NCBI GenBank assembly: GCA_027040375.1
Contig: JALUMJ010000172.1
Coordinates: 1 to 23,748, forward strand
From: Campylobacteraceae bacterium
GTDB lineage: Bacteria > Campylobacterota > Campylobacteria > Campylobacterales > Sulfurospirillaceae
Direction of reading: 5' to 3'
Length of the DNA stretch: 23,748 bases
The notes below the pieces were generated by a model. It saw nothing but the letters and a program-made list of their open reading frames with translations, was not told where the DNA came from and did not search any database. Below, one piece after another: positions 7,259-16,652 of the stretch (position 1 is the first letter of the stretch; every line of letters starts with the position of its first letter). The position numbers and the translations under genes were made by a program.

Positions 7259-8845
7259 TTATAAGATTGCGTATTGTGCCCATAAGCAAGCATCTAATTC
7301 ATTTAACTCGTTTAGTATTTTTTTATCTATAGCTTCATCAACCAAGATAACTGCCATCGCATTATCATTTTTACCTCTTCCTAGCCTAAAGTCTGCTATA
7401 TTTATGCCGTTGTTTGACAATATAGTAGCGATACTAGCGATAACACCTGGTATATCTTTATTTTTGAAAATAATCATTTTACCTTTTGGCTTAAAATCAA
7501 ATCCAAAACCATTTATGCTTACTATTCTTTGCTCAATATCATCAAAAACAGTTCCGCCCATAGAGGTCACACCTTTGCTTGTAGTCAGTGTGATTGTTAC
7601 TTTATTATGATAACTAGATGAATTTGGAATTTCCTCAAAAGTTGTTTCTATTCCTTTTTCTTGTGCAACATAGCTTGCATTTACATAATTTATATTATCA
7701 CCCAAAGATTCTTTTAGCGTTCCAACCAAAGAAAAAGTTAGAAGAGATTTTGCGTATTTACTCACATCACCTTCGGCTTTAATCTTTATAGATTTAATTT
7801 GTGATTTATTTATCTGGGCACAAAAATAAGACATTTTTTGGATTAATTCAAGATAAGGAACTATGGCTTCAGGTAAATCTTCAGTTTTAATAGGAAGATT
7901 TAATGCATTTGCATAAGTGATTCCACGAGCTGCATTTAAAGCACATTCAGCTGCTTGTATGGCTATCTTTTCTTGTGATTCATGCGTATTAGCACCAAGA
8001 TGAGGAGTTACGCTTATATTTTCTAAATCTAAAAGTGGGTGGTCAGTAGCTGGCTCATAAGAAAACACATCAATCCCAGCGAAAGCAACTTTCCCACTTT
8101 TTATGCCCTCGTATAGTGCTTTTTCATTGTACAAACTTCCTCTAGCACAATTTATAAGCCTAACTCCATCTTTCATCTTTTTTATCTCATCAAATGAGAT
8201 TATATCTGTAGTTTCATTATTTTTTGGAGTATGAATAGTGATAAAATCACATGTTAAGATATCATCAAAATTTTCAGTATAGCTCATGCCCAAATCTGTG
8301 GCTCTGCTTGGTTCTATATACGGGTCATATGCTACAATATCCATACCAAAAGCTTTAGCCCTAATTGCAACTCTACTTCCAATATTTCCAAATCCGATAA
8401 CACCTAATTTCTTGCCACTAAGCTCAATCCCATACCATTTTTCTCTTTTCCAAACTCGTTCGATTTTGAGATTATTGTTTGCATTTACAAAACTTCTTGC
8501 GCAACTAAGTATATGTGCCATCGTCATTTCAACTGCTGCTATTGTATTTGCTGTCGGCACATTCATGGCGATAATGCCTCTTTTACTACAACCATCCAAA
8601 TCAACATTATCTACTCCAACGCCAGCTCTAACGATTGATTTAAGATTTTTTGCTGCTTTTAGAAATTTATCATCTATGGCTGTTGGACTCCTTGTAATAG
8701 CGACATCAGCTTCACCTATTTTACTTAACAATTCATCTTTTGGCACACCAACGGCATTTATAACTTCAATATCATCTTCGGCATCTAAAAGCTCAAAACC
8801 TTTTTGATGTATAGCATCACATACTATTATCTTTTTTATATTCAT
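7259..8845 (-). CDS. serA: D-3-phosphoglycerate dehydrogenase
   Basis: 528 aa, the long form. It oxidises 3-phosphoglycerate to 3-phosphohydroxypyruvate with NAD+, the first step of serine synthesis. The Rossmann motif is VIGFGNIGSRVA (149-160). Catalytic residues fit Arg235 (NCARGS), Glu264 (FSYEP) and His282 (PHLGAN). After the catalytic part (to about 315) come an intervening domain (about 320-450) and a C-terminal ACT domain (457-528, KDIPGVIASIATILSNNGI), which in this family senses serine. Start choice: an in-frame ATG six bases upstream (8851) directly abuts AGAGGA, whereas the ATG at 8845 has AGAGGA at proper distance and forms ATGA with the upstream gene's stop. I therefore use 8845. 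Last gene of the housekeeping block, followed by a hairpin. Confidence 0.95.
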   Translation of the reverse strand: MNIKKIIVCDAIHQKGFELLDAEDDIEVINAVGVPKDELLSKIGEADVAITRSPTAIDDKFLKAAKNLKSIVRAGVGVDNVDLDGCSKRGIIAMNVPTANTIAAVEMTMAHILSCARSFVNANNNLKIERVWKREKWYGIELSGKKLGVIGFGNIGSRVAIRAKAFGMDIVAYDPYIEPSRATDLGMSYTENFDDILTCDFITIHTPKNNETTDIISFDEIKKMKDGVRLINCARGSLYNEKALYEGIKSGKVAFAGIDVFSYEPATDHPLLDLENISVTPHLGANTHESQEKIAIQAAECALNAARGITYANALNLPIKTEDLPEAIVPYLELIQKMSYFCAQINKSQIKSIKIKAEGDVSKYAKSLLTFSLVGTLKESLGDNINYVNASYVAQEKGIETTFEEIPNSSSYHNKVTITLTTSKGVTSMGGTVFDDIEQRIVSINGFGFDFKPKGKMIIFKNKDIPGVIASIATILSNNGINIADFRLGRGKNDNAMAVILVDEAIDKKILNELNELDACLWAQYAIL

Positions 8846-9321
8846 AACCATTCCTCTACTATTTTTGATTTTATATCATAGTTTTTTAATTTATTTGTCA
8901 CTTTTTTCAATATTTTTTCACTGCCACTACTTATACTAATATTTGGAATATTTTTATCTTTGGATAAAACAAAAGGTAGGTTTAAATTTGAAAGTGTTTG
9001 TACGACACAAAAAACAGAATACCTATCTATATTTACTATAACCAACTTATATGATTTAACTTTAGGGGGTATGTATTTATGCAAGTCAATCTGCATAAAA
9101 AGCTCATTTACTGGATATCCATATCTGCTTTTATTTGATTTCGCAAGTCCTTTTATCCATGAACTATTTAGTGGTTGAATTTTATTTTGTCTTTGTATTG
9201 GGGATATATACTTTTTGGTTTCCACGATTGTATCGTCAGCATAATTGAAAAAATTATATAAAATTCCAATTATGCCAACAAATAACAGCGTAAAAAAAAC
9301 ACCAAGTATCTTTTTTTGCAT
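8842..9321 (-). CDS. Conserved membrane-anchored protein between rpsA and serA
   Basis: 159 aa. A single N-terminal membrane segment (about 5-26) follows a short basic start (MQKK), so the rest most likely lies in the periplasm. Residues about 90-158 (KLVIVNIDRYSVFC to KSKIVEEWL) alternate predicted strands and helices in a beta-alpha-beta-beta-alpha-beta order, loosely like a SPOR or ferredoxin-like fold. That comparison is by eye only. From memory, C. jejuni has a putative periplasmic protein at the same place between rpsA and serA (Cj0892c), so this is probably its positional counterpart. It starts three bases after the rpsA stop and overlaps serA as ATGA. The name comes from position; function is unknown. 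Confidence 0.8.
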   Translation of the reverse strand: MQKKILGVFFTLLFVGIIGILYNFFNYADDTIVETKKYISPIQRQNKIQPLNSSWIKGLAKSNKSRYGYPVNELFMQIDLHKYIPPKVKSYKLVIVNIDRYSVFCVVQTLSNLNLPFVLSKDKNIPNISISSGSEKILKKVTNKLKNYDIKSKIVEEWL

Positions 9322-9324
9322 TTA

Positions 9325-11001
9325 CTACTTCAATTGATCTTTTAGTATGTCACCCAAAGTCATTTTATCTTCTTTATTTATCTCTTTTAGAGCTTCTCTC
9401 TCTTTTAGTTTAGACAATCTTTTGATAGAAAGTCTTATTCTATTTTTTTTGTCATCTATAAAAGCAATAGCAGCTTCAATTTCATCACCAACTTTAAGTT
9501 CATCTTCGCTTTGCTGATTTAAGTCTTCTTTTCTTATCAATGCATCAACATTTTTTTCTAATTCAACAAAAACACCAAAATCTTTTATGTCTCTTATTTT
9601 ACCAATTACTATATCTCCATTAGCATGAGTTTTAGCATATTTTTGTATAGGACTGTCTTCTAAGTCTTTTTTGCTCAGTGACACTTTTTCATTAAGGTCA
9701 TCAATTTTAACAATTTTAACTTCTATTTCATCATCATTTTTGAACAAATCTTTGCACTTATTGTTTCTATCCCATGAAGCATCTTCATTGTGTAATAAAC
9801 CTTCGATTCCACCTATTCTTACAAAAGCACCAAAATTTGTAATTGTAGTGATTTTTCCAGTGGTAACATCGCCAACATGGAAGTTTTTCAAAAATTCATC
9901 AAATGGTTTTGGCAACACACTCTTAAGAGAAACTCTAAGTCTTCTATCCTCAGAATTTATCTCTATCACTTCAACATCAATTTCTTCATTTTCTTTTATA
10001 TAATCTTTTGGATTTTTTATATTTTTATCCCAAGAAATTTCAGATATATGCAAGAAACCTTCTATATCATTTCCAAGATCAACAAAAGCACCATAAGGCT
10101 CTATGTTGCTAACTGTTACCTGTATGGTATCTCCAGCTTCTAGTTCACCTTTTATCTCATCCCAAGGATCAGGCATAGCGGCTTTTATAGATAAAGATAA
10201 ATGTCTTTTTTCTTTGTCGTATTTTATAGCTTTAACAGGTACTACTTCACCTTCACTATATAAAGAGTTTGGATTTACTGGACCTTTATAGCTAATCTCA
10301 CTATAATGAACCAATCCGTCAACGCCACCAACATCAACAAACATACCATAAGTCGTAATCTTTTTAATCACACCTTCAACAACTTCATCTTTTTCTATCA
10401 GTGTTTGAACAATTTCTCTTTTTTTCTTTCTATCGTCATCCAAAAGTTTTTTTCTAGATACTATAATTGACTCATTTTCACCATCTATCTTTATGATTTT
10501 AACTTTTATAGTTTTGCCTAGCATCGCATTCATATCTTTCACAGCTGCTTGTGAACGAGGCAAGAAAAATTCTATACCATCTTCATTTTCAACTATAAAA
10601 CCACCACGATTTTTATTTACAACTTTTACATCTAAAATATTTTCTTCATCTACGCTATGAGTTTTTATAAACTCTTTAACTTTAACTTTTTTGAGAGCTT
10701 TTTTATGAGAAACGATAGGTCTTTCATTTCTGAAGCCAGATATCACTACGGCTATAGTGTCTCCAATCTTACATGTTACATTGCCATCTTTATCAGTTAC
10801 TTCGCTAGCATATAATCTTCCCTCAGATTTTTTACCAACATCAACCAAGACAAAATCATCTTTGATCTCAACAACAACACCATCTATTAGTGCATCTTTT
10901 TCTGTGTCTTTAAAAGACTCTTCTAGCATGGCTGCAAAATCCATCTCCTCTTGTTCATTTGCGCCTTCAGTTTGAACCGTTTCGTTCGCCTCATTCACCA
11001 T
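9325..11001 (-). CDS. rpsA: 30S ribosomal protein S1
   Basis: 558 aa with six S1 RNA-binding repeats, the standard number: about 37-101, 120-186, 204-273, 289-360, 376-445 and 462-530. The later repeats show the classic G-x-F-V signature, for example ITTYGMFVDVGGVDGLVH, IEPYGAFVDLGNDIEGFLH and ITNFGAFVRIGGIEGLLH. S1 binds mRNA leaders on the 30S subunit and helps initiation. The acidic N-terminal extension (Glu-rich, residues 1-35) is the ribosome-docking part. The start ATG at 11001 follows AGGGAAAGTAA, a moderate ribosome binding site. It lies 49 bases after ispH, with a possible promoter of its own. Confidence 0.97.
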   Translation of the reverse strand: MVNEANETVQTEGANEQEEMDFAAMLEESFKDTEKDALIDGVVVEIKDDFVLVDVGKKSEGRLYASEVTDKDGNVTCKIGDTIAVVISGFRNERPIVSHKKALKKVKVKEFIKTHSVDEENILDVKVVNKNRGGFIVENEDGIEFFLPRSQAAVKDMNAMLGKTIKVKIIKIDGENESIIVSRKKLLDDDRKKKREIVQTLIEKDEVVEGVIKKITTYGMFVDVGGVDGLVHYSEISYKGPVNPNSLYSEGEVVPVKAIKYDKEKRHLSLSIKAAMPDPWDEIKGELEAGDTIQVTVSNIEPYGAFVDLGNDIEGFLHISEISWDKNIKNPKDYIKENEEIDVEVIEINSEDRRLRVSLKSVLPKPFDEFLKNFHVGDVTTGKITTITNFGAFVRIGGIEGLLHNEDASWDRNNKCKDLFKNDDEIEVKIVKIDDLNEKVSLSKKDLEDSPIQKYAKTHANGDIVIGKIRDIKDFGVFVELEKNVDALIRKEDLNQQSEDELKVGDEIEAAIAFIDDKKNRIRLSIKRLSKLKEREALKEINKEDKMTLGDILKDQLK

Positions 11002-11043
11002 TTACTTTCCCTTTTTGTTTGATTTAATATTTTGTAGTTCGAT

Positions 11044-11073
11044 ATTATACTTAAATTTTGTTTATTTTTCCAA
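11044..11073 (-). promoter_or_regulatory. Possible internal promoter for rpsA
   Basis: TTGGAA (11073-11068) and TATAAT (11049-11044) on the minus strand are 18 bases apart. The -35 falls inside the end of ispH. Predicted transcription starts about 36 bases before the rpsA ATG. It would let ribosomal protein S1 be made independently of the pheS-ispH genes. Confidence 0.45.
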
Positions 11074-11875
11074 TAACTTTTTGAATAATCCAATCAGGTG
11101 TCGATGCACCAGCAGTTACTCCACATAATTTTTTATTTTTAAACCAGCTAAAATCTATCTCTTTTTCGTTTTCTATCAAAAAACTGTCATTGCAAAACTC
11201 TTTGCATATATTGTAAAGTTGCTTGGTATTAGATGAATTTTTACCACCTATGACTACCATGATATCTGATTTTTTAGCTAACTCTTTAGCTGCATCTTGA
11301 TTATCAAATGTAGCATTACAGATTGTATTAAAAACTCTTACTTCTTTGTAGCGGGCTATAAGATAATTTGTAATTTGCAAAAACTCATCTAGTTTTCTAG
11401 TTGTTTGTGAGACAACTGCAATTTTATTTGAAAAGTTTATGTTTTTAATCTCATCAACACTAAGTGCAACAAAAACTCTTTTTCCTGCATAACTAGCAAC
11501 TCCTTTTACCTCCGGATGGTTCTTGTCTCCAAAGATAACTATATCATAGTCCTCTTTGTTCATTTCTTCACAAATTTGCTGTGGTTTTGTTACAAATGGA
11601 CAAGTGGCATCTATTACGGCTACATCTTTTTCCTTTAAAAATTTCAAATCATTTTTAGGAATCCCATGTGTTCTAATGATAGCTTTTTTATCAAAATCAA
11701 CCTCATCTAAGGCATGTAGAGTGTCAACATTATAATCTTTTTTAAGCCTATCTATCTCTTCATTATTATGAATCAAAGGTCCAATTGTTGAAGCATTTTT
11801 GGAGCCTTCCGCAATCTTTATAGCTCTTTTAACACCAAAACAAAATCCATAATGTCTAGCCAATTCTACTTTCAT
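11051..11875 (-). CDS. ispH: 4-hydroxy-3-methylbut-2-enyl diphosphate reductase
   Basis: 274 aa [4Fe-4S] enzyme for the last step of the MEP isoprenoid pathway, making IPP and DMAPP from HMBPP. The three cluster cysteines are visible: Cys12 in GFCFGVKRA, Cys92 in DATCPFV and Cys186 in NTICNAT. His120 and Glu122 in NHPEVKG match the substrate-binding His and acid/base Glu of the E. coli enzyme, and GASTPDW (256-262) is the usual C-terminal motif. The length is at the short end, typical of this phylum. The start overlaps the aroA stop as ATGA. The isoprenoids feed quinone and undecaprenyl carrier synthesis. Confidence 0.97.
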   Translation of the reverse strand: MKVELARHYGFCFGVKRAIKIAEGSKNASTIGPLIHNNEEIDRLKKDYNVDTLHALDEVDFDKKAIIRTHGIPKNDLKFLKEKDVAVIDATCPFVTKPQQICEEMNKEDYDIVIFGDKNHPEVKGVASYAGKRVFVALSVDEIKNINFSNKIAVVSQTTRKLDEFLQITNYLIARYKEVRVFNTICNATFDNQDAAKELAKKSDIMVVIGGKNSSNTKQLYNICKEFCNDSFLIENEKEIDFSWFKNKKLCGVTAGASTPDWIIQKVIGKINKI

Positions 11876-13158
11876 TTTATCTCCACATTTGTTATTTTTG
11901 ATAGAAGTTCAAAAAAGTTTGGAAATGAAGTATTTATGCACTGAGTATCTTCTATATACATGGGCTTCAATAATCCTGCTATTGCAAAACTCATAGCAAT
12001 TCTATGGTCTCCATATGAATTTATACTAGCACTTTTTAGCACTCCACCCTCAACTTCATATCCATCTTCAAACTCTGTTGCTTTTATGCCGCATTTTTTT
12101 AGATTGGCAACAACAGTTGCAATCCTATCACTCTCTTTTACCCTTAGCTCTTTTGCGTTTTTTACTATACTTTTTCCTCTAGCCACTGCAAATGCTATGG
12201 AGAGTGCGGGAAGCTCGTCTATTAACCAAGCTATATTATCACAAATTTCTACACCTTTTAATGGAGCATATTTTATGATTATATCACCTATATCTTCATA
12301 TTTTGAATTTGTTTTTATGAACTCTATATCTGCGCCCATCTTTTCTAAAATCTTATATGCTTCAATTCTCGTTTTATTCAAAAGTATATTTTTTAACCTA
12401 ACTTTGGAATCTTTCGTTATAGCAGCTGCAACGGCAAAGAAAAAGCCACTTGAGGGGTCATTTGGCACTTCTATCTCTAATGGTTTTAGCTTTCTTTTTA
12501 AAGGGTTTATTAAAATTTTCCCATCTTGAACTTTTATATCTGCACCCATAGCACTAAGCATTTTTTCACTATGGTTGCGACTAAGAATCGGTTCTTTATA
12601 AATTGAACTGTTTTTTGCTCTAAGAGCTGCTAAAATCATAGCAGTTTTTACTTGCGCTGAAGCAATTTTGCTTTCATAAACAAATGGCTCTAATCTATCA
12701 TTTCCTCTGACGCAAAGTGGAGCAAATTCTCCATCACATCGTCCATCTATCAAAGCACCGATATCTCTTAAAGGTTCAACAACTCTCTTCATGGGTCTTG
12801 AATTTAGATATTTATCTCCACTTAAAACAAAAAAACCTTTACATGTACAAAGAAAACCTAAAAGCAATCTAATGGCTGTGCCAGCATTTCCACAATCAAG
12901 TATCCCCAAAGGCTCTTTTATGGACTCAGGTGGCGTTATCTTTATAACATCTCCACTATCTTCAATCTTTGCACCTAGCATTGAAACGATGTGTAGTGTG
13001 CTTAGTGTATCTTCAGCTCTTAAGTAATTTTTTATACTTGAGCACTTATCACTAAATAGAGAAAAAATTGCACACCTATGTGAGATTGATTTATCGCTTG
13101 CTATATCTGCAAGCTCCACATTAAAACTCTCTTTGGGCGAAACTTTTAAAATTTTCAT
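11872..13158 (-). CDS. aroA: 3-phosphoshikimate 1-carboxyvinyltransferase (EPSP synthase)
   Basis: 428 aa. It joins phosphoenolpyruvate to shikimate 3-phosphate in the aromatic amino acid/chorismate pathway. Motifs: ASDKSISHR (20-28) with the substrate-binding lysine at 23; [13 protein letters not shown] (87-99) for the PEP-binding loop; Asp314 in DELPALSIA as the catalytic aspartate; and RVKESDRI (339-346) with the catalytic glutamate at 342. The start overlaps the pheT stop as ATGA, and the gene's own stop overlaps ispH the same way. Confidence 0.97.
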   Translation of the reverse strand: MKILKVSPKESFNVELADIASDKSISHRCAIFSLFSDKCSSIKNYLRAEDTLSTLHIVSMLGAKIEDSGDVIKITPPESIKEPLGILDCGNAGTAIRLLLGFLCTCKGFFVLSGDKYLNSRPMKRVVEPLRDIGALIDGRCDGEFAPLCVRGNDRLEPFVYESKIASAQVKTAMILAALRAKNSSIYKEPILSRNHSEKMLSAMGADIKVQDGKILINPLKRKLKPLEIEVPNDPSSGFFFAVAAAITKDSKVRLKNILLNKTRIEAYKILEKMGADIEFIKTNSKYEDIGDIIIKYAPLKGVEICDNIAWLIDELPALSIAFAVARGKSIVKNAKELRVKESDRIATVVANLKKCGIKATEFEDGYEVEGGVLKSASINSYGDHRIAMSFAIAGLLKPMYIEDTQCINTSFPNFFELLSKITNVEIK

Positions 13159-15488
13159 CTTATTTCTATGTTAAATTCTTGTTTTAAAGATTCTAAAATT
13201 TTGTCTATTTCAGATGCAATATCTTCATCTCTAAGGGTTTTTTCGTTAGATTGAAAGTTAAATTTTATGCTAAGGCTGACTTTGTCGCCCAAGCTTTCAT
13301 CTTCATATAAATCAACTGCATTAAATGTCACAAGATTCTTTATTGCAAGAGTATTTATAAACTTGCTAATCTTAGAATAAGGCATATCCTTTGGTATCAT
13401 CAAACTTAAATCCCTTGATATTGCTTGAAAATTGGAATAATTTTCGACTACTATACTTTTCCATGCTAGCTTAGCAAAATCAAGCTCGCACACATAAGTC
13501 TTATCCAAATCAAAATCTTTTTGCACATCTACATGTAAGCCAGAAATAAATCCAAGAACTACATCATCCTGCTTAATCAAAGCACACTCATAAGGATTGC
13601 TTAGCCTTGATTTTACTGGCTGTAATTCTAAATCAAACTTGCCGATTATATTTGATATTTTTCTTGCAAAGTCATAAAAATCAACAACTTCAGGTTTTCC
13701 ATGGTTTGCAATATTGGCATAATTTTTTTCGCCACTATACACAAAAGCGATATTTATATTTTCATCTCTATGCTTATCAAATACTGTGCCTATCTCAAAA
13801 AGAGCGATACTGTTTTTGCCATATTTTTTATTTTTATTGACAGATTCAAGCATATTCGGAATTAGTGTTGATCTTAATGTATTTAATTCACTAGTTATTG
13901 GATTTGCTATATCTCTATTTTTATAAACTGTTTCTAGCTCATATTTATCATGAAGCAAACGATCTGTAAATACAAAATGCATGGATTCAAAAAATCCATT
14001 TGAGGCTGATTTGCACCTATATGATTGTCTTTTTTTGAAGTTTTTATAGGCATCATTGTGCCTTGCATTTTCAGCAAAAAAGAGTGGCTTGGCTTGGATA
14101 TTATCTATTCCTATCATCCGCACAATCTCTTCACAAATATCTTGTTTATTTATCACATCATGTCTAAATGCAGGCACTTTTATATTCATGGATTCTTGTT
14201 CATGCTTAAATACAACTTCAAATCCTAATCTTTGCAATATATTTATAAGTTCGCTCTTAGGAACTTCTTGACCTATCATTTGGCTTAATTCTTTTATGTG
14301 AGCATTCACTATTGTCAATTCGATATTTTGAACCACCTGCTGACTTCCTGCGTAAATCATCACTTCACAAATATCACTAAGTAGCGTTACTAGGTAATTT
14401 ATACCAAAATTCAAATCAGGCTCACTTCCACGAGTTGACCTATAAAGATGCCTATCTGCTTTTATCTTTTTATGCATACTATTTTCTAAAATTACGCTTG
14501 GGGGTGAATAGTTAGCTTCAAGTATAATTTTAGAAGAATCTTTTGTGGCTTTTGACTCATCTTCTTGAGAAATTCCAACATAAGAGAGTCTTTTTTTACC
14601 CAACACTGCATTTAAACCATTTTCTTGTTTTTTAGCACTAAGAACCGCTTTATCATCTTTACAACTAAAAGCGTTATAATCATAAGCTCTTAGCAAAACG
14701 CCTGTGCAATATGTTGCATATGTCAGCAGTCTATCTAACTCATCATCAAAACTCTCACCAATCAAACCAAGTCTTAAATCTATAAGAAGATTTGATTTGA
14801 TTTCCTTGTTCTCTATCGCTTTAAAGATAAAAGATGATTCAATTTTATCGCCACTACTTACATTTAAAACTCTTCCAATTCCTAGTTGGTTTTCATCTTC
14901 TTCTTTGATTTGGATTTCTTTAATTTCAAGATTAAAAGGAACGCATAAATCTCTTGCTACTCCATTTATACTAAGGCAATCACCTCTATTTGCAGTTAAT
15001 TCTATCTCTATAACATCATCATTCAGTAGTGAATACTGGCTTAATTGCTTGCCAATCTCTAGTTTTCCAATACTTTCGTCTAAAACCATAATTCCATCAT
15101 TTATCTTAGGAAGTCCGAGTTCAGTTGATGAGCAAATCATACCATTTGACTGCGCATCTCTTAGTTTTGCTTCTTTGATTTTAAAATTTCCAGGCAGCAC
15201 TGAACCAACGCGTGCAACTGCAACCATTTGACCACTAGCTACATTTTTTGCACCACATACTATCTGTTCTATCTTATCGCCTAAATCAACTTTGCATATA
15301 TTTAATTTATCAGCATTTGGATGTTTTTCGCAAGAAGCAACAAGTCCCACAACTACATCTTTTGGCATTCTTATCTCATTTACGCTATCAACTTCTAATC
15401 CTATAGAATTTAACGCTTTTGCTATATTTTGTGTTGGAATATCTTCAATATCTATCCATTCGTTTAGCCACTGCTTTGTAATAATCAT
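13155..15488 (-). CDS. pheT: Phenylalanyl-tRNA synthetase beta subunit
   Basis: 777 aa, normal for the bacterial beta chain. An N-terminal EMAP/tRNA-binding-like domain (about 40-150) carries [13 protein letters not shown]. The central B3/B4 editing and B5 domains follow, and the C-terminal anticodon-binding ferredoxin-fold domain is at about 690-777, with [16 protein letters not shown] near its start. It pairs with PheS in an alpha2-beta2 enzyme that charges tRNA-Phe. ATGA overlaps on both sides (with pheS and aroA) suggest coupled translation. Confidence 0.97.
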   Translation of the reverse strand: MIITKQWLNEWIDIEDIPTQNIAKALNSIGLEVDSVNEIRMPKDVVVGLVASCEKHPNADKLNICKVDLGDKIEQIVCGAKNVASGQMVAVARVGSVLPGNFKIKEAKLRDAQSNGMICSSTELGLPKINDGIMVLDESIGKLEIGKQLSQYSLLNDDVIEIELTANRGDCLSINGVARDLCVPFNLEIKEIQIKEEDENQLGIGRVLNVSSGDKIESSFIFKAIENKEIKSNLLIDLRLGLIGESFDDELDRLLTYATYCTGVLLRAYDYNAFSCKDDKAVLSAKKQENGLNAVLGKKRLSYVGISQEDESKATKDSSKIILEANYSPPSVILENSMHKKIKADRHLYRSTRGSEPDLNFGINYLVTLLSDICEVMIYAGSQQVVQNIELTIVNAHIKELSQMIGQEVPKSELINILQRLGFEVVFKHEQESMNIKVPAFRHDVINKQDICEEIVRMIGIDNIQAKPLFFAENARHNDAYKNFKKRQSYRCKSASNGFFESMHFVFTDRLLHDKYELETVYKNRDIANPITSELNTLRSTLIPNMLESVNKNKKYGKNSIALFEIGTVFDKHRDENINIAFVYSGEKNYANIANHGKPEVVDFYDFARKISNIIGKFDLELQPVKSRLSNPYECALIKQDDVVLGFISGLHVDVQKDFDLDKTYVCELDFAKLAWKSIVVENYSNFQAISRDLSLMIPKDMPYSKISKFINTLAIKNLVTFNAVDLYEDESLGDKVSLSIKFNFQSNEKTLRDEDIASEIDKILESLKQEFNIEIR

Positions 15489-16477
15489 CTAAATTGCTCC
15501 AATAGTCTTAAATCTCCTTCAAATAGCGACCTTAAATCTGGTATTTTATGTAATAACATCGCAAATCGCTCAACACCTAAACCAAAAGCATAACCGCTTA
15601 CATCTTTATAACCGACAGCTTCAAAAACATTTGGATCAACAACCCCACTGCCTAAAACTTCGAGCCATCCTGTGTGTGAGCAAACACGGCAACCCTTGCC
15701 TTTACAAAAAATACAACTAATATCAACTTCAGCACTAGGCTCAGTAAACGGGAAAAAACTTGGACGAAATCTAACTTTAACATCGCCAAACATGTACTTT
15801 AAAAAATCTTCTAATATGTATTTTAAATTTGCAAACGACACGACACCCGCTTTATCTACCACTAAACCTTCAACTTGATGAAACATAGGGGTATGGGTCA
15901 AATCATAGTCTCTTCTAAATACAGCGCCTGGAGATATAACACGAATAGGTGGTGTTTCATTTAGCATAGTTCTTATCTGAACTGGGCTTGTATGAGTTCG
16001 CAAAAGCATGGAATCTTCGAAATAGAATGTATCTTGCATATCCCTTGCAGGGTGGTATTTTGGAAGGTTCAAAGCTTCAAAGTTATGGAAATCATCTTCC
16101 ACTAAAGGTCCCTCTTGTATAGAAAAATTCATGCTAACAAAATACTCTATAATCTTATCCATGGTTTGCATCACTGGATGAAGTGCACCAGAAGTTGGAG
16201 TAGAGTTAAAAAGCGTAACATCTACACTGTTTTCTTTCATCTCTTTTTCTATCGCAATAGACTCTAAAATCATTTTTTTATCATTCAAAAGATTTAAATA
16301 TAAATCCTTATCAGCATTCAATTTTTGTGCAAAATCTTTTTTTTCATCATTTGGTAAAGTTTTCATCTTTGCAAATTCTGCTGCAAAAAAACCTTTTTTA
16401 CCAAACAAAGATAATCTTAATTGTTCTAAGTCTTTTAAGCTTTTACAAGTTTTAATAGACTGCTTAATCTTCTTCAA
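15485..16477 (-). CDS. pheS: Phenylalanyl-tRNA synthetase alpha subunit
   Basis: 330 aa catalytic subunit. The N-terminal helical region carries [10 protein letters not shown] (21-30), the class II core follows, and motif 3 is [19 protein letters not shown] Cys-rich stretch ([17 protein letters not shown]) is common in many bacterial PheS proteins. The start is TTG at 16477. An in-frame TAA two codons upstream rules out a longer form, AGAGG lies seven bases before it, and the N-terminus lines up with E. coli PheS. First gene of the minus-strand block; a weak -10 (TAAAAT, 16511-16506) is just upstream. The HIT-family gene I recall beside pheS in Campylobacter is not here; a divergent surface-polysaccharide gene takes its place. 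Confidence 0.96.
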   Translation of the reverse strand: MKKIKQSIKTCKSLKDLEQLRLSLFGKKGFFAAEFAKMKTLPNDEKKDFAQKLNADKDLYLNLLNDKKMILESIAIEKEMKENSVDVTLFNSTPTSGALHPVMQTMDKIIEYFVSMNFSIQEGPLVEDDFHNFEALNLPKYHPARDMQDTFYFEDSMLLRTHTSPVQIRTMLNETPPIRVISPGAVFRRDYDLTHTPMFHQVEGLVVDKAGVVSFANLKYILEDFLKYMFGDVKVRFRPSFFPFTEPSAEVDISCIFCKGKGCRVCSHTGWLEVLGSGVVDPNVFEAVGYKDVSGYAFGLGVERFAMLLHKIPDLRSLFEGDLRLLEQFR

Positions 16478-16557
16478 TTTTTAGCCTCTTAAGTAATTTT
16501 CTTTTATTTTACACAAATATTGATTAAAAAGAGGTAATATTGTCTGATTCTGTCGCC

Positions 16558-16609
16558 ATTTGCAAAATTAATAAAATTCTTTATCCTTCTAATGTAATTT
16601 TATGCAAAT
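16558..16609. repeat. Interrupted inverted repeat in the pheS / export-gene divergent region
   Basis: ATTTGCAAAATTA (16558-16570) and TAATTTTATGCAAAT (16595-16609) are complementary except for a two-base insertion in the second arm, with 24 bases between. It lies between the divergent pheS and SLBB genes, just upstream of the likely -10 of the latter. Candidate binding site; AT-rich composition makes chance possible. Confidence 0.3.
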
Positions 16610-16615
16610 ATTGGA

Positions 16616-16621
16616 TATTAT
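16616..16621 (+). promoter_or_regulatory. Candidate -10 for the polysaccharide export operon
   Basis: TATTAT, 31 bases before the ATG at 16653, with an AGAGG ribosome binding site in between. There is no clear -35. Weakly supported on its own. Confidence 0.35.
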
Positions 16622-16652
16622 TGTAGCTTATTTTATTTAAAAGAGGTTTTGT

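Noticed and set aside
8846..8851. serA start at 8851 (MVMNIKK)
   Set aside because: It leaves no space between AGAGGA and the start; the ATG at 8845 has correct spacing and the usual ATGA overlap.
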